Below are positions 23,501 to 38,500 of a stretch of 64,000 bases of DNA, one piece after another. Source of the stretch: Corbicula japonica (Eukaryota; Mollusca; Bivalvia; Venerida; Cyrenidae); the NCBI GenBank assembly GCA_038501625.1, contig JAZAYU010000034.1, positions 5,492,467 through 5,556,466 on the forward strand, in the 5' to 3' direction. The notes under the pieces are model-generated. The model was not told the DNA's origin and ran no database searches. It saw only the letters and a program-made list of their open reading frames with translations. Made by a program: the position numbers and the translations under genes. Within the stretch, counting starts at the first letter, position 1. Each line of letters starts with the position of its first letter.

Positions 23501-26500
23501 CTGATCTGGATCTACACTAGTTGGACATGCATAAAAATGCGTATATATGGAGGAAAGGGTTAAATGACAGCAACATTCCAAGTGAGCAATCAATCTTAAA
23601 ACTCATTGACAGCTATGAACTTTTAAAAACAAATCTCTTTTCTATTTAACCCTCTACTCCATAGATACACCATTATTGCATAAGCAAATGTATAGATCCA
23701 GATCAGCCAGCACATCAGTGCTGTCTGATCAGTATATTTCTGATGAAGATTGACCAGTGTAGGTCCACATATGTCGCACACACATTAAAATGTGTATATA
23801 TTGAGTGAAGGGCTAATAATTCATTCTGACATTACTAGGAAGCATTTATTTTTGCTGGATTCCCGCTGGTAATACACTTAACAGAGAGTTTCTCTTAATT
23901 TTAAAGGTGCAGCGTCTGTCACAATTAACTTATTTTCTAACAAATGAGATAATGCAAACTGAATTTCCATCTTCAGAGCACATTAGTTTTCCATCAGGAA
24001 TTACTTTAAATTTGACTAATTGACTTGAATCTGCATAAATCTCCAACAATTAAAATAAAAGTTACTTATCTACACCATTTAAAAAACACTTCTTGCAGAA
24101 TTGAAAACATTGCACAATTTGGAATGTAATTTCTTTCAGCTTCAACTATGGTGTAATAAACCCTTTCCTTGATATATACGCATTTTTACGCATGTGCGAA
24201 CAGTTTAGATCCTGATCAGACGGCACGGATGTACATTGTACTGGCTGATCTGGATCTAAACTGTTCACCCTAGCAATAAAGGTGTAACTATACAGGAAAG
24301 GGTTAAAGATTTTGTTGTACAGTCTCTTGTAACTCAATTTGAGTGACATTGTACTTTTCGTAGTATTGATGTAAAAATGTAAATTGTATAAACAATGATG
24401 AGATTCAAATAAAAGATAAAACCACTAAGTAATCATATGCTCTTATCATTACTCTTAACATCTAAAAATTGTTGTAGTAATAATGACTCAAACAACCTTT
24501 AAGTATGATTAGAAATTATCACTTTCATTTGTATCTTGAAATATTAAAATATCTCCTACACCCCGATGCTCTCCCACATTCAAGTTTAACCAATACCGGT
24601 AGTTAAGGCTCATTTTAGAATTGCTATAAATTTCCAACTGCTAAATATGAAATGAATTGTACATGTTTTTTCTGTATGATGGAAGCACAATGAACATCAA
24701 TGATATAAACAAATCTATGAAATTGTTTCCTGTAAACAGCAGCTGTTTCTGAAGCCTCATGACATCATAATGGTATATGTGGCTAACTACTGAGAGTTAT
24801 TATCCTAATCTTGAACAATCCATACTACTGTGACCTGTCTTAACCGTTTACTACATAGATCTCACACCTTTACTGCATGGACAAACAGTGTAGATCCAGA
24901 TCTGCTGGCAAATCTGTGAGGTCTGATCAGGATCTAGACTGTTTGATTTTACATATGTTCGGTTATTTTTACCAATACACAGGCAGAGCAGATCCAGATC
25001 ATGAATGTGCCTGCTGATCTGGATCTACACTGGTCATATACTGTAACACATTAAATTGCATAAATATAGATTAAAGGGTTAAAATAATTATAGCATGTGA
25101 TTAATTTTTTCTCATCAACCACCAGCTATGGTGACTGAGGATCTTTTACCAAATTCTGTGGATAAAAAATCAACAAAAAACTACTATTGTTTTTAAAATT
25201 TAACCCAATTTAAAGCTTGTTCACCTGATAAGGAGAACTAACAACACTCCTTAAATCTTATTTATGAGGAAAATGGCTTCAAAGTTATTTTCATAACAAC
25301 AAACAGAAGCCGTCCAACTCCAGTAATCTGCCTATACAGCAAGTTTTCAGGCTTGCATGTCATTCTCAACAAAAGCCTAATAAGTTTGCTGTAGTCATTT
25401 CCATATAGAAAAGAAGCAAGGAAATTATTATGGTAATTGCCTCTTGTCCAATGCGACTAGTTCCATCAACAAACCTACACAGACAGAGAAATAGACCATT
25501 ATTGTCACTCTCAGAGAAGTCTCACTATGTCTCTTTTAATAACAAGATGTCGAAATGACTTTACTGCTTACCTGAGAAAATAGCCTCAATCATATCCTGT
25601 GTCCAAGATCATAAAACTAAATCTGGAGATCAGTCTCAAATCTCAAGCATCTGATTGGCTGAAATGGCGACCAGTCGCCATTTCAGCCAATCAGATCCTT
25701 GAGATTTGAGACTGATCTCAAAAATTAGTTTTATGATCCTGGGCCCTTTACTCCATAAAATTATACAGGTTTATCACATGTGCAAACAGTGTAGATCCAG
25801 ATCAGCAGGCACATTCATGTCATCTGATCAGGATCAAAACTGTTCGCTTCTTGGTCAGAAATAACCAATTGAATAAAGGTGAACAGTGTAGATTCTGATC
25901 AAAAGGCACATCCTTGCCATCAGATGTACACTATACACTTTTTTGTCAGAAATCTCTAATGAAATGGTTAAGATCCTGATCAAATGGCACAGAATGCTAG
26001 CTGGACTGGATCTAAACTGGTCATAGATGTGATAGAAGGTGTATCCATCGAGTAAAGGAAGGATTAACATCTAACAAAAATGCTGTTCCACTCTATACGC
26101 CATGAATATTCTCAGAATTTAAATATGAAGTCATAATAATGAATATAAAGATAGGGTATTTTAAGAGAACATAATAGAGGCAATAACCTTACCATATTAA
26201 AATAATCAAATTTACAAATGCTTGAAAAAATTTCACCAGCAGAAGTTCTACCGACTTCAACCCTATGAAAGCTACCAGACAATTCTAGATCACAACAGCT
26301 CATTCTGTAGTTTGCTCAGGTGAGCTAAAATCTTTCCTAGCCCAATTAGCTTTGTCAACAAAAGCAATTTTCAATTATCAATTTGTTGTTCTAGATTTTA
26401 AAGCTTTTTAGTTTGAGGTGCTTAAACTATGTTTATGACCTTAAATGGTATTAGGAATTTTTGTCAAGGGAGACTGCATGCAATTTGTTCTTTTATAGCG

Positions 26501-29500
26501 CTTGAGGAATTCTGTGAACTTAATCCTTTACTTCATATATATGCCTTTTATTGCATGTGCCACCAGTCTTGATCCAGATCAGATCAAATCCATATCATTT
26601 TGATCTAGATCTGCACTGGTCACATCTTGGTCAGAAATATCGTAATACATGTATACCAAATACTAAACTGTTCAGATCCTGATCAGATGTCACAGATGTT
26701 TCAGATGTTTTGTATATACATTGTTACCCCCCCCCCCCCACATCATTAAGGCATATTAATGGAGGAAAGAGTTAATAAACTTTTAAACACAATGTAAGAA
26801 TATTTTTAGGACTAATAATATTCTGGATTAAAAGTTGAAACAATCTATTTAATGTGGAAAAGCTTGGTTAATAGTGTTAAATTCATGCTGTTATGTTATA
26901 ATGTTGCAGTGGGGTACATGGAAATTGTCAAAAGCACATTTCATATGCTACAAACTTACAATAATTATTAATAATTATCTCAATAACCAAATTATTGAGT
27001 TAAGACTTGTATTGAAATACAATGTACATGCAGTCAAGTGTTATAATTGTTTCAGTGGGTACATATCAATACATATCATTACAGTTAAGTACAATACAGA
27101 ACTATTTCCTTCATAAATTAAGACAACATAGACTTGTTTTCACCAGGTCATTGAACAACAAAAATAAGACTCCACAACCATTAAAATAAATGTTGTAACA
27201 TGTCCAATCCAAAAACCAGGTTACTCATAACTGAATCCTTCTCAGGGGGTCAAACCATGCATGTTCTAACTAGTCGACCACACTCTGCATTGCCACATTC
27301 CGATACCTGATTTTCTTTTTTGAGAACCCTGGCAGTCTCCAGTCTCGCTTTTTCTGAGCGCTACCATTGGCTGCTAGAGCTGCTATCTTCTGCTCAAAGT
27401 AGGAGCTGAGAATTGCGATTCTCGAGAATGCTCGTTTTTTCTTCTGTTTTTGGCTGACTGGTTCTCGAATTTGTGGCACACTCTTCGTCATTGGGTTGAC
27501 TGGTCGCACACTGTGTGGAATAGCAAGAGACGGGCTAGGTGGAGCAGACTGGGCGGATTGAGCACGATGTTTGGCACGACGGTCCAAGGTCTGGCTGTCA
27601 GTGAGGGACGTGAAGTAGTCATCCTTGTCCTTGGGGTCCTTGTCAGCGGTGTAGACGGCAGGACTCTCTGGTATAGCCAGTAACTGGCACAAATTCGGCT
27701 TGACAGGGGCTGTTTTGGTCTTTTTTATCTCACGTTGTTTACTTTAGAATGAAATGACATGAACAAATATTATTAAAAGAGATCCACTACAACCTACAAA
27801 ACTAAACCCTAGCTGACATAAATCCAACTTTTATGCCCTGCTGAGCTTAACAACTGATGGAACAAACTCATTGTATTTTTAGTAACATTGACCTTGGCAT
27901 TGGACCTTTTAATCTTGAGTCTTGTGCACGACACTACTACTCATTCAGATAAACATTTGTGTCAAGTTTGGTTGAGGTCTCTTTAGCTCCAGAAACATTT
28001 TAATAACATTGACCTTGAACTTGAACCTTGTGACATATCATTTTTTTAAAAACTTTTATTGGTTAAGACAATATAAACACTGAAAAGGAAAACCAGTTTT
28101 TAGAAACAAAGACCTTGACCTAAGAGGCTGGATCTAGCATACAATAATCCATCTCACCGAGGTTACAATTTCATCAAGTTTGGTTATGTTTTAAGCAGAC
28201 AAATCTTGCATACATCTTAGCATGGTGAATATTTGCATAAAGTTATTTCTATCAAAATTACATTGTAGTTTAGACAATAAACTGAAAAAAAAATTTTAGT
28301 TACTATGACCTTGACCTTGGACCCTAGGCTGTTTTTATTTTGGACATGTCATACAGTCTTATTATCATCATCACATGAGCCAAATTATTTTGAAATCCCT
28401 CCATGCATAAGGAAGCTTATAGCATCCGGAGCAAAAATTAGATTTCACACAGGCATACAAATTACAAAAATGGACAAGTGCAAATGCTCCCCATTTCCTC
28501 CTCCAAGTATCCTCCATCCCCCACACATAAATGGCAGGGGTCATTAAAAAATGCACACCTGAAAACATGTTAAAATTCACCTCAAATTTTGAAGTAAAGT
28601 AACATAAAGATTTACCAGTTTATCTTAACATGTAAACTTAATTCATAATCAAGATGTCAAATTAACCTATATCCTAGATTTTGGAAAGTCATTATGCAAA
28701 TAACTATCATAATATGCCACAACAATCTTAACATTTGAGGACAAATACAACTGTTTGACTTAATTATCATAGATTTGCTACTTTAAAAAAATCATAACAT
28801 TACAATTTCAAAATATAGTTTGAAATATTCATTTACAAATAAAGCACACAACAAATTCATTGTGATACATCTCATGCACAATCATAATAATTAATTTATA
28901 AACCTTCAAAATGTTTCAAAATGTAAATCCTTGAGTTTTCACTACCCTGTTGATAATGTACTGTATCAACAGCCACCAAATCAGTATTTATGTTTATCCT
29001 TTCCTCCATAGATACACCTTTATTGCATGGGCGAACAGTTTAGATGCAGATCAGCCGGCACATCCGCACCATCTGATCAGGATCTATACTGTTTGCTTTT
29101 CGATTATTAAGTTATTTCTGACCAAAATGCAACCAGTGCACATCCTGATCAGATGGCACGGATGTGCAGGCTGATTTGGATCTAGAGTGTTCGCTGATGC
29201 CATAAAGGCCTATATATCGAGGAAAGTGTTAAAATGACACTGGGATTGTGAAGTGAAGGTGGGGGCATATACAACGTTCATACATGTTTTCCCAATAATT
29301 CTTTTAAAATGTCACTGTGAGACCATATAATTGATACCAGAATTCTGACAGACTTGTAATGCATCTAACAATCTCATTTGCGAAAATCTGATGATTTCCT
29401 TGTATTTTGACAACAGCAACATGCCTATCATAATTCAATATTCTAGCTCATCTAACATCTCTCCGAAATGATGAAAACTAACTCAGACCTTGTAAGGTAA

Positions 29501-32500
29501 AATGCCCAATCCAGTTAACACATAAAAAAGAAGTGGGAGGTGTTCAGACAAACCACTAACTGTTATTCATTTTGAAAATTCCCTGGCAATTTATACCTGG
29601 CAGAATTTTCATGTAACTTTTACAAAGCGCTCAACTTTTGCCAGGAAAAATGTAACAGGATTACCATCTGCCACAGAAAACAATCAAGTAAAACTGTGTT
29701 TTACCTTAAAATGTGATGAAATATTGTATATTATGTGAATTATCCCTTTCCTCCATATATACAGGTTTTATCAGATGTGCAAACAGTGTACATCCAGATC
29801 AGCTGACACATCTGTGCTACCTGATCAGGATCTACAATGTTGGCTGCTAGATCAGAAATAACCTGATAAATCTAAAAGTGATGGAAAGTGAGGAATATGC
29901 CACATGACCAAGTGGAGATGAGGGTTAGCATGGATGCACATTAATACATATACAAATATTGGCTTGTCTGAAAAGGTTTGATGCAACTGCGCACAATGCA
30001 CCCCCTTTGAGAATGCCATGCTCTAATCCCTTTACTCTATTGATCCACCTTGTGTAGGCGAACAGTGTAGATTCAGATCAGCCAGCATGTTTGTGCCATC
30101 TGATCAGGATCTACAGTGTTCAATTTAAGATTCATTAGGTTATTTCTGACCAAGATCTGGATCTACACTGGTCACACATGCATTAGAATGCATTTATACG
30201 CCTTTCCAATAATTTGGTGAATTTTTCGGTTACCTCCCCTATTCAGTCACGTGACTGCTATACAGGAAAAATTATTGCTCGCTGTATTAATGTAATAGGG
30301 AACATGTACCTACAACTTTCGTTTTTCATCATGAAATTTCTTTTTTAAAATATATTTTCTCGTTTATCGTTGAATTAGTAATAAAACATCAGCGTAATGA
30401 ATTTTTTTTTATCAAGAATAGTTTATAAAATAACAAATCTAATTTGACTAAAAGTGTAAAGTCATTATTCCTCGCGCCAAGGTTTACTTTAAACAACTTA
30501 AACTAACAGCCTGTGTTCTATCCACGGATAAATTGAGTGTCGTTTCCGGCTTAGCGTGTCTTGTCAACTACTGATATGCCGGCTGCGATTGATTTTGAAA
30601 GCGGCATGTCATAAAAATGCCAAATTGTCGCGCACAAGGGGTCCCCTGTCAATTACTAAGAAGAAGATATCACTGACCAATAGAGATCGGTTTACTTTTT
30701 TATGTACCTCCACCTCCCAATTAAGTATATCAAAATCCTTAATTACTGAATCGGGTAGCAAAAGTATTTGATATAGCAGTTATATGAATTATTAATCCTT
30801 AATACGACAAGTAGAACCATAAGACATCAATTAGAAACTCATCTTAGCAGAACATTTTATAAATATTCAATCAAGCGATTGAGCGTTTACGCCAAATGAC
30901 AGAATTTCAAACCTTAGCAGTCTTAATGTTAATATAAATGTTCCCATCATTATTTGAAGCCGGCATCTCCATCTTTATTAGAAGCCAGCATCAGAATCCT
31001 TGAATTTTATTCTATGAATGATACTCTTACGTAAACAAACAATCAGATAACCTTATTGATCCTTCTTAATTTCAAGACAGAATCAATCGTACCGTATTTT
31101 TGCTTGTGAAGTATACGTGACGTTTTCAAAAATTCAAAATTATTTGTTCGTTGAACATTAATGGTACGATGAATTCAAGTAATAGATGAGTACAACTATA
31201 ACGTACAGATACTGTAACCGAATGTTGACATGTCACGATTTCCGGAGTATAGTACATTACCAGTCTTAGCAATTTGCGAATTTCATAAATAAAATACATA
31301 AAGATGAAAATGCTGTATAGAAATTTGTAACATTAATACTCACATTTATCCGAATCACGTTTCATACTGCCCACTACCAACAACTTTGGTACATGTTCTT
31401 ACAATATTAAAAATGCAAATATCTAACAAATAGTGAAAATAAAAATGTCTGACTAGAATAACAGACCAGTAACATATTTTCGACCGGCGGGGACGATTAC
31501 ACACCTGAAATTTAATGGATTATGTTAGGCCTTATGTGCTTAAGCCATAGTCCAATAGTTCAGCTTTCCTGTGAAGCCTCGTTTTGGGTTGATATCTGGT
31601 CACGGGAAGTAACTCGTACAGGACTGCGAAACTGTTTATTGGAAAGGCGTATATGGAGTAGAGAATAATATAACTGAACAAAGAAATAGACTAGAAATGT
31701 GTCCATAGGACACGGATGCCCCCGCTACGCATGTTTGTCATGGTGAACATTTATGCCAAGTTATTTTAAAATCCAATAAGTAATAACAAACTCACAGACA
31801 AGAAAATTCTGGTTTTAGTAATAGTGACCTTGACCTTGGACCTACAGGCATTGTACTCAACACAACGCCTTGTCATAGTGAACATTTGTGCCAAATTGTT
31901 TTGAAATCGTTCTGTTAATAACGAAGTTATAGCCAGTACAAGAAATTTCTATTATTTGTAACAGTGAATCTGACCTTGGACCTACAGGCATGGGTATTGT
32001 ACACAACACATCGTCTTGATATAATAAACATTTATACCGAGTTATTTTAAAATCCGATAAGACATAACAAAAACAGAGCAGACAAGATTTTTTAAGAAAT
32101 TCTTTTTAAGTAACAGTGACCTTGACCTTGGACCTACAGGCTTGGGTATTGTCACGACACACTGTCTTGATATGGTGAATATTTATACCAAGTTATTTTA
32201 AATCCATTAAAAAAAAAACAAAGATACAGAGCGGACAAGATTTTTCCAACAAAATTCTATTTTTAGTAACAGTGACCTTGACCTCTGACCTTTAGACATG
32301 GGTGTTGTACACGACACATTGCCTTATCATGGTGAACATTTGTGCCAAGTGATTTTGAAATCCCTCCATTAATAAGGAAGTTACAGCCTGGACAACAAAA
32401 TTCTATTTTTAGTAACAGCGACCTTGACCTTGGACCTACAGGCATGGGTATTGTACGTGACACACCGTCTTGATATCGTGAATATTGATACCAAGTTATT

Positions 32501-35500
32501 TTAAAATCCATTAAGAAATAACAAAGTTACAGAGCGGACAAGATTTTTCCAACAAAATTCTATTTTTAGTAACAGTGACCTTGACCTTGGACCTACAGGC
32601 ATGGGTGTTGTACGCGACACACCGCCTTGTCATGGTGAACATTTGTGCCAAGTTATTTTGAAATCCCTCTATTCATAAGGAAGTTACAGCCCGGACAAGA
32701 AAATTCTATTTTTAGTAACAGTGACCTTGACCTTGGACCTACAGGCATGGGTGTTGTATGCGACACACCGTCTTGATATGGTGAATATTGATACCAAGTT
32801 ATTTTAAAATCCATTAAGAAATAACAAAGTTACAGGGCGGACAAGATTTTTCCAACAAAATTCTATTTTTAGTAACAGTGACCTTGACCTTGGACCTACA
32901 GGCATGGGTGTTGTACGCGACACACCGCCTTGTCATGGTGAACATTTGTGCCAAGTTATTTTGAAATCCCTCTATTCATAAGGAAGTTACAGCCCGGACA
33001 AGAAAATTCTATTTTTAGTAACAGTGACCTTGACCTTGGGGGCATAAAAAAACTTCCGACAGCCGCTTTAGTTTCCTGATTCTGTATATTTTAAATGTCA
33101 CAACATGAAAATTTCTTTGAAGTGGAAAAATTACCATAATCAGCCAATAAGTAAAAAGATTTAGTAGTAACAAGATTCTGGAAAAACATCTCTTTCTGGG
33201 AGAAAATCTATCATGTTCTGAGACAATATAGGCCTACACTATAACAGAAGCTTGATTTACTTGACAACTGTGCTTATTTGTCTGAAAGAAATTCAATTTC
33301 TTAGATCAATGGAAATGCCAAACTGGGCTACAGTAGTGTCTTCTGGGGTTACACTCTTTTAGTTAATTGTAGAACTATTTAAGTTATTAATACAGGCTTT
33401 TGTTTCGCCATTACTCCCAAGTCCTCAAAACATTTTTATGGACTCCTTTTGGAGTACACTTAAATTCATGCTGGATGACTGCTTTCTTGGTGACTTCGAG
33501 ATAAGATTCTGGACAGTTCCCTCTAACATGTTTTTTCAACAGCAGCTGTAGACTTATTCATTATCTAACACCCTGTAATGATGGAAGAACAAATCCATCT
33601 CCTAACATTCTTCTTTATAATCGAAGTCTAGAACAGGTTTTAACTGGTTACAAATTCCGTTAAATTTGGTCTCATCAGTCGCAATAATTAGAATGTTTAG
33701 ACATCTTTATTCCATATCATACAGATTTTATCACATTTGGGACCAGTGTAGATCCAGTCACCACATCCTGTCTTATCAGTATTTGCACTATAATTTTTGG
33801 TCATACACAAGCTTATTAATCAAAAAGCAAACCGTGGAGATCCTGTTCTGACGGCACTCTGTGCCAGCTCATCCGGATCTACTATGTTCGCCCAAGCCAT
33901 AAAAGTTGTATATATGGAGTAAAGGGTTGTAGAAACAATTGCCCTGGGCCCAAGATCATAAAACTGAGATTGGAGACCAGTCTTAAATCTCAAGATCAGA
34001 TTGGCTGAAATGGCGACCAGTCTCCAGATTTAGTTTTATGATCTTCAGCACTGGGATGGCTGATTGTGAGAGAGAATAACAATTACTCTTCATAATACTC
34101 TAAAAGCTCACCATTATTTTGTGGATATTATAAATCACAACATATAAGTAATGTTCCAGGAAATATAAAATAATTCTTATGTAGTGCTCGACAAAATTCA
34201 ATATTCTTTGCAAGAAAATGTCATTCCTAAATAAAATTTAAACAATTTCAAGTATCATTTGTTATAAGTAACCAAAATAAATAAAAAAAACTCATCAACC
34301 TAAAAATACACCATAAAATTTATGTTTGAATGCACCTTAAAGAAAAGGAATTTCAAAGAATATCATAATTATTCTGCTCTACTTCTTCCCATCATGAAAT
34401 TTCCGGCAATAAATGAACTTATAAAACTAGATTTACATCACCTACATATATCAGTTTATGGCTAATTTATGTCAGAAGAAATATAAATGTCATTAAAGTT
34501 AGATGATATACATTAAAAAACATTGTTTAGTCATTGTTGAACCTTGAAGTTTTTGAATGATCCTTTTTATTGCTTGTCATTCCAGAAAGGTTAAGGTAAC
34601 CTCTTTTGCCCAGTAAAAGGTCTTCTACAGACCTTTGACATTACTGTTTCTACGACAGGCATGACGGGAGTCTGCAATGCAACTGACCAAACATATTTGC
34701 ACAGTCATTATTGTGGTAGTGGAAGTTTTGAATATTTCTCCTATGTTAAATCTGCAGAAGTAAAGAACTAAAAAGAAAATTTTTCTCGAACATTTTACAG
34801 TAGCTTTTCTCAGTATTTAGCCCTACCAGTCATCCACTCATCTCTCTAAATGTATTAATAACTCTTGTACAATATACATATAATTCTTGTACAATATAAA
34901 TAAAGATGAAATGACTTGTTCAAAATAGCTAAGATATTAACCCTTTCCTTGATATATATGCATTTTTACACATGTGCGACCAGTGTAGATCCAGAGCAGC
35001 CGGCACATCTGTGCCGTCTGATCAGGATCTGCACTGGTCGCATTTTGGTCAGAAATAACCTAACGAATCAAAAAGCGAACAGTTTAGATCCTGATCAGAC
35101 GGCACGGATGTGCCGGCTGATCTGAATCTAAACTGTTCGCCCTAGCAATAAAGGTGTATCTATACAGGAAAGGGTTAAGAAACAAGGACGGTGTCAAGTC
35201 ACACTTACACGGAATATTTTGATTAAGATTAAAACCATTAAAGTACATATCAAAATAGCTATGTAAATATTTTAATATTAAGATTTCAAAATGAGTGAAC
35301 CAAGCGACTGGTAATCAAATATTTGATTTTCGAAATCGCTTTTATCCAATACAATTTAATGTTATAATAAAAAATGAACTATTTCCAACAACTTAGAAGA
35401 AATGTGTAAGACAGTATTTTAACTGAATGTAATAAACTGCATGACTTGTGTATTTGAAAAATATTTACTGTAACAGCTTATAAGCACATTGATCAACCAA

Positions 35501-38500
35501 AACAGGACAGTTTTAAGTATTCTTAAAAAAAGAGTGCAATAATTAGACATATGAATGGAATTGAAAAGCACACAAACAAAAGAAATAGTTAGAATTGTGG
35601 ATTTGTAATGTATTTTATCAAAACCTGATTTTGAGTTTTGGACTAAAAAAAATCATAATTTTAGTACTCCAATCAAGCTGTTGAACTTATAGTATAAACT
35701 CAAAAGTTGTGGGCCTCAAAATAACTCACAGTTGTAGGCCTCTAATGAGCTAAATAGTTGTCAGGAACAATCAACTTGTCATGTTTTGTGACATTATAAT
35801 TCTGAAGTCTTAGGGAAGAAACTTGCAAGAGAATCAAAATTGTTTCTTGTAGAACTTCGTGCTTAGTAACAATTTCTGTCTTAAATATTTTCTGCACTAC
35901 TAATTCAATCTTCATTTTAAGAGAAGGTCTGCATGCAAGAATAATTAGGGATATTCCTAGAAGAAATTGGAGATAATCAGTAGTGAACATAATGAGATGC
36001 CAGGGAATTTCATTGAGGAAGTTGCCAGCCTAATTCATTAGCCTCACATTGCTACCTGGATACCAGTAATAACTGACAGCAGGCTAATTTGTCAAATTGA
36101 TTAATAGACAACAACATTGAGGATCTACCTGTTTTGAAAGCACTTTTAAAACTTTGAAAATAATTAAGTGCCTATTATAGGAAACTTTAAATATCTGAGT
36201 TATTATCTTCAGTCATCAAGCCAAGATGCAGAGAAGCTTTAAACCCTTTACTCCATTATGTACAGGGCCCAAGATCATAAAACTAAGATTTGAGATCATT
36301 CTCAAATCTCAAGGATCTGACTGGCTGAAATGGTGACTGGTCCCCATTTCAGCCAATCAGATGCTTGAGATTTGAGACGGATCTCCAGATTTAGTTTTAT
36401 GATATTGGGTACAGGTGCTATTGTGTGTGCAACCAGTGTAGATCCAGATCAGCAGGATTGGTCAGATCTGGGTTTACACTGTTTGATTCTCAGTCAAAAA
36501 TAATCCTGATGACTCTAAAAGCAAAGAGACTCTAAAAGCAAAGAGTGTGGTTGTTGATCAGATGGCATGGATGTGCCAGCTGATCAGGATCTACACTGTT
36601 CCAGCGCCATAAGTCAGTCAAGGGCTTAGCTACAAATCAATCAGAAATCATGAGTTTTTTTAACTGATGCTCTCTTGTACCTTAGGCAGACTCGACAACA
36701 CTGGATCCCATACTATTCAAATTTATCTTTAAGTGACTTTGGAAGGAAAACATGTTGCTCAAAAATAGCTCCATACAATTTGAAGACTATACCATTTTGA
36801 ATCATTCATAAAGGCATCCCATCCAATTAAAAGTGAAATCACAGATCTGCCCATGACAGGATCTTTAATATGTTAAACACTAGTCCAAAATAGAGTGTAA
36901 AGAACAACAAATCTTTCATCAGGAAATAAGATTAACATTGTGCCTTGTCTAAATTTTACCACATTGCCTGCTAAACCTATTAGAAAGTTACTAATAATAA
37001 TTTTAAAACTACAAATAACATACAAACTAGAAGGAATTTGAATCATCCTGGTCTATTCCTGGGCTGAAAATTATAAAACTGAGATTGGAAACCATACTCA
37101 AGCATCTGACTGGCTGAAATGGCGATCAGTTGGCATTTCAACCAATCAGATGTATGAGATTTGAGACCAGATGCCAATTCAGCCAATCAAATGCATGAGA
37201 TTTGAGACTGGTTTCCATTCTCAGTTTTATAACCATGGGACCTGGTCTACAGGGAAGCCAAAAATAGCTGTTTTGTTCTTGAGATGATTTTTCTTGGCAT
37301 GGCATTGTTTCATTAGATAATATCACTCTGAGGATAAAAGCCATTCTGACATGTTTCATTATTATTAGCAACATAACACTGTCTCAGCTTCTTAGGTCTG
37401 TAACATGTGCAAACATGTCTGCTACCAGTCAAATATGGTTACTTGTACTTTAAAGATGAACAATCAGTGTGTTTATACTCATTAATAATGTTCACCCTTT
37501 ACTCCATACAATATATGCATTTTATCAAATGTGCTATCTGATCAGTAGCTCAGGACTGTTTGCTTTTTGGTCAAAAATGAAGAAATAATCAAAAAGTGAA
37601 CAGTGCAGATCGTGATCAGATGTAAAAGATGTGCCAGCTGATCTAGATCTACACTGTTCGCAAATGTCATAAAACACATATATTGGAATAAAGGGTTAAA
37701 GATGAACAGTCTGTCCGTTTAAACCCATCATCATGGTTAATGTACAAAATCAATTGATTTGTTTCTTTATTTCATTCATGATTCAGAGTAAAAATGAATC
37801 TGTTAAGTGCACAACAACTTTTCTTTTTAGTTTTCTCAGTTGTACAACCAGGTTAATTAATTTTGTTGCTTTGATGAAAACAATCAACCACTTCTTAATT
37901 TAGCTTTCTCTATTGTATCAACAAAGAATTGACATCGCACAGGTTGATCAGTGATTTCTGCTAATGGACCCATTTCAAATTTGGTGATGATCTAGTTTCA
38001 CGAAATTCTAATTTTCTACCTTACTATGACCTTTTTTTTACAACTTATGTTATACTTCCCTACAAATAAAACCCAAAAGCTTTTTCTTTCAATTTATTAT
38101 TTTAATTTAAATTGACACTGCATTCACTTTTTAAGCTCAATGTTAATTAACTTAAAATTTTGAAAAAGAAGCTAATATATTTTTTCAGGTACCATTTAGA
38201 GTTGAAATTAAATTTTAGTTACCCAATCTACCTTCAGAAGCAACAAAAACATCAAGATTGTGAAATAAAGTTATATATGTAAATCAAATATTATTATTTC
38301 GTTTTCATACAGCAGGGGTTTGCTGATGAAATTACTTGCACTTAGTTATTCTATCCTATTGTTAATTAAGTTTGTGCCATCAGTTCAGTTGCCTCCTGTC
38401 TTCATTGAGACTGTGACATAAAATGTATTGTGTGAGTTGTGTCCATCGATTAATTCAGTCAGCAATATCATTGAGAGGATCCACAAATCTATCAGTATCA

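Larger units (their letters stand above)
20547..27306 (-). other. SNRK intron 5
   Basis: 6760 bp, GT-AG. Contains TTAA-MITEs at 20601, 21061, 22228, 23119, 23322, 23646, 24157, 24840, 25745 and 26520, a foldback at 25601 and a long near-perfect palindrome at 21711. The intervals 21255-21710, 22480-23115, 24310-24835, 25085-25600 and 26780-27300 show nothing recognisable. Confidence 0.8.

Noticed and set aside
30556..30771. Possible transposase fragment in the TA-flanked element
   Set aside because: Only 71 codons, without the DDE/D spacing or helix-turn-helix features of Tc1/mariner transposases.
31697..33040. Regularly spaced repeats resembling a CRISPR array
   Set aside because: Units are 146/157 bp with no short repeat plus unique spacer layout. 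The context is a eukaryotic intron.
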